From Nitrobacter winogradskyi (GTDB taxonomy: Bacteria > Pseudomonadota > Alphaproteobacteria > Rhizobiales > Xanthobacteraceae): 64,000 bases of DNA. Numbering within the stretch: the stretch's first letter is position 1; the number at the start of each line of letters is the position of its first letter. The position numbers and the translations under genes are program-made. The notes below the pieces were generated by a model, which had not been told where the DNA came from, made no database searches, and saw only the letters and a list, made by a program, of their open reading frames with translations. Positions 8,769 through 15,844 of this stretch are shown piece by piece. Location of the stretch: the NCBI RefSeq assembly GCF_006539545.1, contig NZ_BJNF01000020.1, positions 30,857 through 94,856 on the forward strand. The letters run 5' to 3'.

Positions 8769-8813
8769 GCATGCGCTTATCGCCTTATCTCCGTCCGCAA
8801 CGAACACGGATTT

Positions 8814-8843
8814 ACCCCCTCCCCCGGCGGGAGCGGGCAAGAA
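8814..8843. repeat. GC-rich palindromic element, family C (short)
   Basis: CCCCCTCCCCCGGCGGGAGCGGG sits in the 84-bp gap between ptsP and prfA. It resembles CCCTCTCCCGCAAGGGAGA at 9964 and the longer element inside hrpB near 22.9 kb. The right half (GGGAG) is the only purine-rich stretch before the prfA ATG. Confidence 0.6.
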
Positions 8844-8852
8844 GACAGTCTG

Positions 8853-9929
8853 ATGCTGCCTGAAGCCAAACTCGACCTGCTGCTGGCCCGCCATGCCGCG
8901 CTCGAAAGCGAGCTGCTGAGCCATGTCAGCGCTGACCGTTACGTCCAGATGACGCGCGAGTTGGCCGAACTCAATCCCATCGTGGATGCCGTGAAGAACT
9001 GGCGCGCTGTCACGGCTGAAATCGCGGGGATCGACGCCATGATCGCCGATCCCGCCACGGACGCCGAGATGCGCGCGATGGCGGAGGCCGAGCGCCCGGC
9101 GCTGGAGGCGCGCAACGACGAACTCATGCAGAATATCCGGGTCGCGCTGCTGCCTAAGGATGCGATGGACGAACGCAACGTGATGCTCGAAGTCCGCGCC
9201 GGCACCGGCGGCGACGAGGCGTCGTTGTTCGCGGGCGATCTGTTTCGGATGTATGAGCGCTTCGCCGCCTTGCAGGGATGGAAGGTGGAGGTGATCTCGG
9301 CCAGCGAGGGCACCATGGGCGGCTACAAGGAGATCGTCGCCCAGGTGCAGGGACGCGGCGCCTACGCCAAGATGAAGTTCGAATCCGGCGTGCATCGGGT
9401 GCAGCGCGTGCCGGATACCGAAGCGCAGGGACGCGTTCATACCTCGGCGGCCACGGTGGCCGTGCTGCCGGAGGCCGAAGAGGTCGATGTGGATATCAAG
9501 CCCGATGACCTGCGCATCGAAACCATGCGCGCCCAGGGCGCGGGAGGCCAGCACGTCAACAAGACGGAATCGGCGATCCGCATCACCCACATCCCGACCG
9601 GCATCGTCGTCAACATGCAGGACAGCCGTTCGCAGCATAAGAACCGCGCCTCTGCGATGAATATCCTGCGCTCCCGCATCTACGACGCCGAGCGGCAGCG
9701 CATCAATGCCGCGCGCTCGGCCGACCGTAAGGATCAGGTCGGATCGGGCGACCGTTCCGAGCGCATCCGCACCTACAATTTTCCGCAAGGCCGCGTCACG
9801 GATCACCGCATCAACCTGACGCTTTACAAGCTGCCGCAGGTGGTCGCCGGCGACGCGCTGCACGAACTGATCGACGCCCTGACCACGGAGCATCAGGCCG
9901 CGCAGCTCGCAGCCGAAGGCGGCAAGTGA
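8853..9929 (+). CDS. prfA: Peptide chain release factor 1
   Basis: A 358-residue class I release factor recognising UAA and UAG. The GGQ motif that triggers peptidyl-tRNA hydrolysis is at residues 231-233 ([13 protein letters not shown]); its glutamine is the target of PrmC, encoded next. Other landmarks are [29 protein letters not shown], the VHRVQRVP block and [17 protein letters not shown]. Length is typical. It lies in a ptsP-prfA-prmC run with 84- and 74-bp gaps. Confidence 0.98.
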   Translation: MLPEAKLDLLLARHAALESELLSHVSADRYVQMTRELAELNPIVDAVKNWRAVTAEIAGIDAMIADPATDAEMRAMAEAERPALEARNDELMQNIRVALLPKDAMDERNVMLEVRAGTGGDEASLFAGDLFRMYERFAALQGWKVEVISASEGTMGGYKEIVAQVQGRGAYAKMKFESGVHRVQRVPDTEAQGRVHTSAATVAVLPEAEEVDVDIKPDDLRIETMRAQGAGGQHVNKTESAIRITHIPTGIVVNMQDSRSQHKNRASAMNILRSRIYDAERQRINAARSADRKDQVGSGDRSERIRTYNFPQGRVTDHRINLTLYKLPQVVAGDALHELIDALTTEHQAAQLAAEGGK

Positions 9930-9963
9930 CTGACGCCAAAGCCTCATCCCGGTGAACGTCTTT

Positions 9964-9993
9964 ACTCCCTCTCCCGCAAGGGAGAAGGAAAGG
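9964..9993. repeat. Family C palindrome carrying the prmC ribosome-binding site
   Basis: ACTCCCTCTCCCGCAAGGGAGAAGG forms a short hairpin (TCTCCC/GGGAGA around GCAA). Its right arm, extended by GGAAAGG, is the only good Shine-Dalgarno sequence in front of the GTG start of prmC at 10004, about 10 bp away. Confidence 0.65.
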
Positions 9994-10003
9994 AATCAAC
10001 CCT

Positions 10004-10900
10004 GTGGCCGACTCATTCGCCGCACAGACAATAGAGAGCATCCGCCGCGCGCTGACGGCGCGCTTTGAAGCCGCCGGAATCGACAGCGCCGCGCTCGAAG
10101 CCCGCATACTCACCGGCACGGTGCTGGGCCTCGATTTGACCGGTCTGATCGCGCAAGGCTTGCAACAACTCGGCGAGGATGACGCGGCGCGCCTTGATGC
10201 CTTGGCGCAACGCCGGCTTGCGGGCGAGCCCCTGGCGCGCATTCTTGGAACGAAGGAGTTCTGGGGACTGCCACTGAAGTTGTCGGCGGATACGCTGGTG
10301 CCGCGGGCCGACACCGAAACCGTGGTCGAGGCCGCGCTCGGCGTCCTCCGCGCTGAAGGCAGGATGCAGGAGCCGCTTCGCATCGCGGATCTCGGCACCG
10401 GCAGCGGCGCGATCCTGCTGGCGTTGCTGACCGAATTGTCGGCGGCCGCCGGCGTCGGCACGGACCTCAGCGCAGCGGCGCTAGACACGGCCAGAGCCAA
10501 TGCGCGAAGCGCCGGCCTCGCGGCGCGCGCGCAATTCCTGGTCAGCGATTATGCGGATGGTCTGTCAGGCCCATTCGACCTGATCGTCTCGAACCCGCCC
10601 TACATCCGCTCAGCCGACATCCCGATGCTGGCGCCGGAGGTGCGCGATCACGATCCGCATCTTGCACTGGACGGCGGCCTCGACGGGCTCGACGCCTATC
10701 ACCGGATCGCGCCGCAGGCGGCGGCGCTGCTTGCGGACGGCGGCCTCCTGGTGCTGGAGATCGGGCAAGGCCAGGGCGGCGCCGTCAGCCGGCTGGTGAC
10801 CGCCGCGGGATTAACGGTCATGGGATCTGTGAGGGCTGACCTCGCGGGTATCGGCCGCGCCGTCGTGGCCGGCAAGACTGCCCTTGGAAAGCCGGATTGA
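10004..10900 (+). CDS. prmC: Release factor glutamine methyltransferase PrmC
   Basis: A 298-residue SAM methyltransferase that N5-methylates the GGQ glutamine of release factors. It has the N-terminal helical PrmC domain (residues 1-80, ending QRRLAGEPLARILGTKEFWG), motif I IADLGTGSGAILLAL and the amino-methyltransferase motif SNPPYI with N197-P-P-Y200. It starts with GTG at 10004; no earlier in-frame ATG with a better ribosome-binding site is seen. The location directly after prfA is the usual arrangement. Confidence 0.95.
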   Translation: MADSFAAQTIESIRRALTARFEAAGIDSAALEARILTGTVLGLDLTGLIAQGLQQLGEDDAARLDALAQRRLAGEPLARILGTKEFWGLPLKLSADTLVPRADTETVVEAALGVLRAEGRMQEPLRIADLGTGSGAILLALLTELSAAAGVGTDLSAAALDTARANARSAGLAARAQFLVSDYADGLSGPFDLIVSNPPYIRSADIPMLAPEVRDHDPHLALDGGLDGLDAYHRIAPQAAALLADGGLLVLEIGQGQGGAVSRLVTAAGLTVMGSVRADLAGIGRAVVAGKTALGKPD

Positions 10901-11258
10901 GCCCCAAAAAAACCACTTGGAATATCCCTCGGGAGCGATTACGTTTTATGCACAACCATCGGTCCCGGGTTTGGCCCCGCAGCCTTGCTGCAGGTGAGTC
11001 GGGTTCTCGGACGAGAACCGACCCGGGTGAACGGTCCCTTGAAGGCAGGTCATATCGAGCGCGATGGCCGAGAGCTGCGCCGCTTGCGACCGCGAAGCGA
11101 ACGAAAGCCTGATACTGCGCTTGAGGACTCACGCAAGAAAACCTGAGTTTGATGTCTCTAGCTGAATGATCTGGCCGGGCTGGCGCCATGCGCCCGCCGG
11201 CGACCCCGGGAACGCGTCTTTAACTATGGAAATGAATGGCGCCGATGCGCGCTTGGCC
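10901..11258 (+). other. Long leader/intergenic region with several hairpins upstream of DUF4167 gene
   Basis: The prmC-DUF4167 gap is 667 bp and has no convincing gene. Its first half starts with an A-tract and CTTGGAATATCCCTCGGGAG, followed by clustered hairpins. GCAGC-CTT-GCTGC lies near 10980, and GTCGGGTTCTC-GGAC-GAGAACCGAC (one bulge) near 11000-11025. The second half is filled by repeats listed separately. A 71-codon open frame at 10897-11112 has no recognisable content and I do not call it. A structured RNA or mRNA leader is possible but unproven. Confidence 0.35.
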
Positions 11259-11259
11259 G

Positions 11260-11350
11260 GGAGCGTTGTCGAGCGAAGTACGCCCTCGGGCTTATCCCAG
11301 GGATGGATACCAGTTCGCGTGAAGAAAGCGCGTCAGATCAAGGTCCGAGA
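11260..11350 (+). repeat. Dispersed repeat, family A (full copy)
   Basis: Diverged full copy: GAGCGTTGTCGAGCGAAGTA, then CCTCGGGCTTATCCC, GGATGGATACCAGTTCGCG and GAAGAAAGCGCGTCAGA. It is followed directly by a tail (CGCTTCTGAATTC...AAGCG) and then by a family B copy, making a mosaic. Confidence 0.8.
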
Positions 11351-11393
11351 GTAAGAGTGTCGCTTCTGAATTCTGTTCAAAAGCGGAAGCTCT

Positions 11394-11496
11394 GGAGCAT
11401 GATCGCGGAAAGTGAAAACGGGTTTTCGGAAAAAATCATGCTCAAACAGAAAGATAAGCGACGAGTCTGATTTAACGCGGTTGAATCAAACTCGAG
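11394..11496 (+). repeat. Dispersed repeat, family B
   Basis: Reads GGAGCATGATCGCGGAAAGT, then GGGTTTTCGGA, ATCATGCTCAAACAG, ATAAGCGACGAGTCTGAT and TTGAATCAAACTC. The GAGCATGAT/ATCATGCTC pair makes an inverted repeat. The same string is found in reverse orientation at 58484-58599 after the debranching-enzyme gene. Confidence 0.8.
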
Positions 11497-11567
11497 GGGT
11501 GTCGTGGGCGGAAATTTTCGCCAGAACGACAAGCGAGAACTTCAAGGCTGATAACCGAAGGCGGGAC

Positions 11568-12272
11568 ATGAGAAACGGTCAGAACAACAACAAGCGGATG
11601 CGCAACCGGAATAATAATAACAATAACAATAACAACCGGCGCGGCCAGAACCCGATGACGCGGGTGTTCGAATCCAATGGTCCCGACATCAAGATCCGCG
11701 GCACGGCCTCTCACGTCGCCGAAAAATACCTCCAGCTCGCCCGCGATGCTCGCTCATCCGGCGATCCCGTGGCCGCCGAAAACTACTATCAGCACGCGGA
11801 GCATTATTTTCGGCTGATCGCCGCGGCGCAGGAACAGTTCCGCCAGAGCCAGCCGCAACAACAGCCGCGGATCGACGTCGAAGCCACGGATGAGGCGGGT
11901 GAGGACGACAGCGAGAACTTCTCGAATTTTGGAGCGGAGCCGGGATTCGTCCCGGTTCAGCAACCGCGCGACCACCATCAACGCGAGGCGCAACCCTACC
12001 AGCGCGATCAGCAGCAGCCCCGGGAATACCGTCAGCCGCAGCCGGCGTTACAGCCCGCCGACAATGGCGGCGTCGACCGCCTCCCGTCCTTCATCACGGG
12101 ATCGCAGCCGCAGTTGAACGGCGGCGGCAGGTCGGAAAGCAACGGCCATCAGGGCGGCGAGCGCAGCGACCGCTTCCCGCCACGCCGCCGCCGCCGCCCG
12201 CATGGCCCGCGTCCTGAAAGCATGGCGCAGCCGCCGGCTCCGAGCGAGGACTTCAATCCCGGCAACGAGTAG
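11568..12272 (+). CDS. DUF4167 domain protein, asparagine/glutamine-rich
   Basis: A 234-residue protein with start chosen at ATG 11568 (MRNGQNNNKR), 4 bp after GAAGGCGGG; upstream in-frame codons fall in a repeat element. The N-terminus is basic and asparagine-rich, with nine consecutive Asn encoded by AAT/AAC runs. The conserved DUF4167 core follows (FESNGPDIKIRGTASHVAEKYLQLARDA...GDPVAAENYYQHAEHYFRLI, residues ~33-85). The rest is a low-complexity Gln/Arg/Pro tail. It resembles disordered RNA-binding proteins but its function is not established. prmC upstream is the usual neighbour. Confidence 0.9.
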   Translation: MRNGQNNNKRMRNRNNNNNNNNNRRGQNPMTRVFESNGPDIKIRGTASHVAEKYLQLARDARSSGDPVAAENYYQHAEHYFRLIAAAQEQFRQSQPQQQPRIDVEATDEAGEDDSENFSNFGAEPGFVPVQQPRDHHQREAQPYQRDQQQPREYRQPQPALQPADNGGVDRLPSFITGSQPQLNGGGRSESNGHQGGERSDRFPPRRRRRPHGPRPESMAQPPAPSEDFNPGNE

Positions 12273-12319
12273 CCCCTCACTTCGTCCTTCCTTCGCGGGT
12301 GAAAACACCGATCCTGATT

Positions 12320-13066
12320 TCACTCCTCGGCGTTATAGGAGGACGGTGCGAGCGTGGGCTGCAATACCGGGATCAGCCGGCTGTGCTCCCGCTTCGCGGC
12401 AATGGGCCGATAAACCTGCTTGGTGGCCTCGACGAGGTGAACGCCCGCGAACGGCAGGGACAGCGCCGCGCCGATACGCTCCCAAACAGCGGCGGAGCGC
12501 AGGAACCAGCCACCATTGATCGGCGGCACGAACAGCGCCTCGCCCCAGGCGGACGGGGTGAACCATGTCTGCCGCAGCAGTTGAGTGATCTGGGAGCGTG
12601 AGTAAGGCTGGCCGTGGCCGAACGGCGTTACATCGGTTCGGGTCCAGATGCCGCGGCGATTGGGAACGATCACCATCATCCGGCCCGATGGCGAGAGAAC
12701 GCGCCACACCTCGCGCAACAGACTTTCCGGATCGTCCGACATCTCCAGCGCATGAACCAGCAGGATCCGGTCTGCAACCGCATCCCGCAGCGGCAATGAA
12801 AATTCGTCGACCAGCGTCGCCAGCGCCGGCCTCGCGGTCGGCCATTTCAGGACCCCCTGAGCCGCCGGCATCAAGGCGATACAACGCTCGCACTCCTCGC
12901 GGAACAGACCGAGGTAAGGGGTCGGATAGCCAAGGCCGGCGACGCACTGCCCCTTCATGTTCGGCCAGTGCGCATGAATGGCGCGACTGATCAGCCGCCG
13001 GGCCACGACGCCGAGACGCTGCGAGTAGAAGTCACGAAGGTCGATGACGTCGATCGCCATGTCCAC
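12320..13066 (-). CDS. Class I SAM-dependent methyltransferase (alphaproteobacterial gloB-linked type)
   Basis: A 248-residue protein (MDMAIDVIDLRDFYSQRLG...). The methyltransferase core is partly degenerate: no classic GxGxG, but GLGYPTPYLGLF in the motif I place, then DRILLVHALEMSDDPESLLREVWRVLSPSGRMMVIVPNRRG, the motif II-III part of the Methyltransf_11 fold. A second ATG at 13060 is equally possible as start. It is divergent from gloB, the usual partner in this group. The substrate is unknown. Confidence 0.85.
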   Translation of the reverse strand: MDMAIDVIDLRDFYSQRLGVVARRLISRAIHAHWPNMKGQCVAGLGYPTPYLGLFREECERCIALMPAAQGVLKWPTARPALATLVDEFSLPLRDAVADRILLVHALEMSDDPESLLREVWRVLSPSGRMMVIVPNRRGIWTRTDVTPFGHGQPYSRSQITQLLRQTWFTPSAWGEALFVPPINGGWFLRSAAVWERIGAALSLPFAGVHLVEATKQVYRPIAAKREHSRLIPVLQPTLAPSSYNAEE

Positions 13067-13389
13067 AATCTACCATGTCGCCGGCAACTCAGGCACCCCT
13101 GCCCGGCCTGATTTGCGCCATCGTAACCGGCGTTAACGGCTTGTTTCACCACGAAATCGCCTATGCTATAGCGATTCCGAGCGAGGATATCCTCGGGGCC
13201 TTCCGGAGAATCGCGGGCGTCTGCGGCAGGATAACGCGTCAGACAAAGCCCGGACCGGCTCGATTCCGTCAAAGCCGGAGAGTTTCTAATCTTTGTTTCC
13301 CGGGGGTTCGCGTCATTTTTCCCGCAAGGTCCGACCAGCGAACTTCGCAGCCGGGACACTCGCGCCGACCCCGGACCCACGGAGACGAC
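13067..13389. other. Divergent promoter region with two palindromes
   Basis: This 323-bp gap lies between the divergent methyltransferase and gloB starts. AATCGC-N10-GCGATT is at 13155-13176, and a perfect 14-bp palindrome CGAGGATATCCTCG at 13182-13195. Both are suitable as operators or hairpins. No small gene or RNA is recognised. The gloB ATG at 13390 follows GGAGACGAC. Confidence 0.45.
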
Positions 13390-14157
13390 ATGACCGCCGA
13401 TATCCGCCTGTTCACCTGCCTCACCGATAATTTCGGCGCCCTGATTCACGATCCCGCAACCGGCGCGACCGCCGCGATCGACGCGCCCGAGGCCGAGCCG
13501 ATCATCCAGGCGCTGGATCGCGAAGGCTGGGTGCTGACCGACATTCTGATCACCCATCATCACAGCGATCATGTCGGCGGCGTGGCGGGACTGAAACAGA
13601 AGTACACCTGCCGGGTGGTCGCGCCGCATGACAAAAGCGCCGAGATCGCCAACGTCGACCTGCGGGTTGGCCAGGGCGACATCATCAAGGTTGGAACGCT
13701 GCTGGGACGCGTGCTGGAAACGCCCGGGCACACGCTGGACCACGTCAGTTACGTGTTCGACGATGAGAAAGTGGTATTCGCCGCCGATACCCTGTTCTCG
13801 ATCGGCTGCGGACGGGTGTTCGAGGGCACCTATCCGATGATGTGGGACTCGCTCTTGAAGCTGCGCGCGCTGCCGGACAGTTTCCGGCTCTATTGCGGCC
13901 ACGAGTATACCGACTCAAACATAAAATTCGCCCTGACCATCGAGCCCAACAATCCGGTTCTCAAGGCGCGCGCCGAGGAGGTGACGCGGCTGCGCGCCGA
14001 AGGCAAGCCGACGGTGCCGACCCTGATGGGCGAGGAGAAGAAAGCCAACGTCTTCCTGCGCGCCGACGATCCGGCGGTGGCGGCCGGGGTTCACATGAAA
14101 GGAGCCAGCGGGGTCGAGGTTTTCGCCGAGCTGCGCGAACGCAAGAACAAGTCGTGA
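13390..14157 (+). CDS. gloB: Hydroxyacylglutathione hydrolase (glyoxalase II)
   Basis: A 255-residue metallo-beta-lactamase-fold enzyme that hydrolyses S-lactoylglutathione to lactate and glutathione, completing methylglyoxal detoxification. The metal motif THHHSDHVGG begins at residue 55. Further ligands sit in TPGHTLDHVSYV, FAADTLFSIGCGRVFEG and YCGHEYTDSN. The C-terminal NPVLKARAEEV...PTLMGEEKKANVFLRAD block is the glyoxalase II substrate domain. The frame is open back to 13075, but ATG 13390 matches the family N-terminus and has a Shine-Dalgarno sequence. Confidence 0.96.
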   Translation: MTADIRLFTCLTDNFGALIHDPATGATAAIDAPEAEPIIQALDREGWVLTDILITHHHSDHVGGVAGLKQKYTCRVVAPHDKSAEIANVDLRVGQGDIIKVGTLLGRVLETPGHTLDHVSYVFDDEKVVFAADTLFSIGCGRVFEGTYPMMWDSLLKLRALPDSFRLYCGHEYTDSNIKFALTIEPNNPVLKARAEEVTRLRAEGKPTVPTLMGEEKKANVFLRADDPAVAAGVHMKGASGVEVFAELRERKNKS

Positions 14158-14172
14158 GTTGACGGCACGCTG

Positions 14173-14580
14173 ATGGACATGGCGCTTTCCGCAACCGACA
14201 TCATCGAACGGCTTGATCTTCAGCCGCACCCGGAAGGCGGCCACTATCGAGAGACGTTCCGCGACACCCGTACCGACGGGCATGGCCGCGCCGCGTCCAC
14301 CGCGATCTACTTTCTTCTGGCGCGCGGTGAGCGTTCGCAACGGCATCGCATCGACGCGGTAGAGGTCTGGCACTATTATGCCGGCAGTCCGCTGCTGCTG
14401 CGAATCGAAGACGGCGCCCTCACGCGCACCCTGCGTCTCGGCGCGGATCTCGCGGCGGGCGAAACACCGCAGGCGCTGGTACCCGCTTTTGCCTGGCAGA
14501 GTGCGGAAAGCACGGGTGACTGGACGTTGGTGGGGTGCACGGTTGCGCCGGGGTTCGAATTTTCCGGCTTTGAATTGTAG
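14173..14580 (+). CDS. DUF985 cupin-domain protein
   Basis: A 135-residue single-domain cupin: LDLQPHPEGGHYRETFRD, TAIYFLLARGERSQRHRIDAVEVWHYYAG and VGCTVAPGFEFSGFEL are the DUF985 landmarks. Members are small beta-barrel proteins with no agreed activity. It lies 15 bp after gloB and is probably cotranscribed. Its TAG stop is the first base triplet of a repeat element (TAGAGCGTTTTC). Confidence 0.88.
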   Translation: MDMALSATDIIERLDLQPHPEGGHYRETFRDTRTDGHGRAASTAIYFLLARGERSQRHRIDAVEVWHYYAGSPLLLRIEDGALTRTLRLGADLAAGETPQALVPAFAWQSAESTGDWTLVGCTVAPGFEFSGFEL

Positions 14581-14709
14581 AGCGTTTTCAAGCGAAGCAT
14601 GTCCGCGGGACTGAGCCCTAAGGATGGACACCGGTTCGCGTGAAGAAAACGTGTCAAAACAACAATCTTGAGCCTCGCTCCGGATTCAATCAGAAGCGAT
14701 AATGCTCTA
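14580..14709 (+). repeat. Dispersed repeat, family A with tail, filling the cupin-recR gap
   Basis: This full copy (AGCGTTTTCAAGCGAAGCAT...GGATGGACACCGGTTCGCG...GAAGAAAACG) plus tail (CGGATTCAATCAGAAGCGA) occupies the whole space between two convergent genes. The left end starts at the cupin stop TAG. The right end, read on the minus strand, is TAGAGCATTATCGC, which is the recR stop. Confidence 0.85.
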
Positions 14710-15312
14710 GAACAGCGTGCGCTGCCGCATCGCGGCCGACAGCGTCCCTTCATCGAGATAATCCAGTTCGCCTCCGACCGGAACGCCGTGGGCAAGCCGC
14801 GTGACCTTCACGTTGGCTTCGCCCAGCAGGTCGGTGATGTAGTGCGCGGTGGTCTGGCCGTCGACTGTTGCATTCAGCGCAAGCACGATTTCCGTCACGC
14901 GCGAATCGTGCGCCCGCGCCACCAGCGCATCGATGGTGAGATCCTGCGGGCCGACGCCATCGAGCGGTGACAGCGTCGCGCCAAGCACATGATAGAATCC
15001 ATTGGTGGCGCCGGCGCGCTCCAGCGCCCAGAGGTCCGCCACATCGGCCACCACGACGATGATAGACGGATCGCGTCGGACATCCGTGCATATCGTGCAT
15101 GGGCTGCGGGTGTCGATGTTACCGCAGGTTTCGCAAACCCTGATCCTGTCGATCGCAACTTGCAGCGCGCTTGCCAGAGGCGCCATCAACGCCTCGCGCT
15201 TCTTGATCAGATGCAGCGCGGCCCGCCGCGCCGAGCGCGGACCAAGCCCCGGCAGCCGCGCAAGCAACTGGATCAACCGCTCGATCTCGGGTCCGGTGAC
15301 GGCGGTCGGCAT
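14707..15312 (-). CDS. recR: Recombination mediator RecR
   Basis: A 201-residue protein that works with RecF/RecO in loading RecA at gaps. It shows the helix-hairpin-helix [20 protein letters not shown], a four-cysteine zinc motif C-x2-C...C-x2-C ([16 protein letters not shown]) and a Toprim domain ([17 protein letters not shown]...[16 protein letters not shown]). Length is standard. It follows dnaX and ybaB on the minus strand, the classic dnaX-ybaB-recR order. Confidence 0.97.
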   Translation of the reverse strand: MPTAVTGPEIERLIQLLARLPGLGPRSARRAALHLIKKREALMAPLASALQVAIDRIRVCETCGNIDTRSPCTICTDVRRDPSIIVVVADVADLWALERAGATNGFYHVLGATLSPLDGVGPQDLTIDALVARAHDSRVTEIVLALNATVDGQTTAHYITDLLGEANVKVTRLAHGVPVGGELDYLDEGTLSAAMRQRTLF

Positions 15313-15324
15313 CTTCTCGTGTCC

Positions 15325-15376
15325 CGAATTCGAAGTTCGCCAAACTGCGCTGCGCCCCTTCGCGAACTTCGATTCG
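15325..15376. repeat. Large inverted repeat between ybaB and recR
   Basis: Left arm CGAATTCGAAGTTCGC (15325-15340) and right arm GCGAACTTCGATTCG (15362-15376) pair over 15 bp with one bulge around a 21-nt loop. It is followed at 15388-15440 by a weaker GAGCC/GGCTC palindrome. It could be a repeat-family member or an mRNA processing site within the operon; there is no T-tract. Confidence 0.65.
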
Positions 15377-15462
15377 AAAGGACGCCAGAGCCTTCCCGCG
15401 TCTGACGCGATCAGAAGCGAGGCTCACAGATTCTGACCTGACGCGTTTTCCTCACGCGCGGA

Positions 15463-15783
15463 TCATGAGAACCCGAGGCCGGGCGGCAAGCCAAGCCCGC
15501 CCGTCAATGCCTGCATCTTCTCCTGCATCGCGACCTCCGCCTTGCGGCGCGCGTCGGCAAGTGCGGTCACGACAAGATCCTCGAGAATTTCACGTTCGTC
15601 CGGCTTGATCAGGGACGGATCGATCGAGATCCCCTTGACTTCCATCTTGGCTGTCATCCGCACGGTCACAAGGCCGCCGCCGGACGCGCCATCGACCTCG
15701 ATCTGGTCGAGTTCGTCCTGCATGGCCTTCATCTTGGATTGAAATTGAGCCGCCTGCTTCATCATGCCGAGAAAATCAGCCAT
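15463..15783 (-). CDS. YbaB/EbfC family nucleoid-associated protein
   Basis: A 106-residue protein with ATG at 15783 preceded by AAGGAAGG. The family signatures are FLGMMKQAAQFQSKMKAMQDEL, GGGLVTVRMTAKMEVKGISIDPSLI and ADARRKAEVAMQEKMQALTGGL. YbaB proteins form dimers that bind DNA. The gene sits between dnaX and recR, as in most bacteria. Confidence 0.95.
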   Translation of the reverse strand: MADFLGMMKQAAQFQSKMKAMQDELDQIEVDGASGGGLVTVRMTAKMEVKGISIDPSLIKPDEREILEDLVVTALADARRKAEVAMQEKMQALTGGLGLPPGLGFS

Positions 15784-15844
15784 CAAACCTTCCTTTTTTT
15801 TGCTGGAGCCTTCCGATTCTGACTCCGTCGGAGCCCGAGAGGCT

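Noticed and set aside
10897..11112. 71-codon frame after prmC
   Set aside because: Arg/Ser/Pro-rich with no family resemblance, overlaps hairpins and the prmC stop; more likely a noncoding leader.
14551..14580. GGTTCGAATTTTCC resembling a tRNA T-arm
   Set aside because: It is inside the cupin coding end with no cloverleaf around it; no tRNA gene was found in the window.
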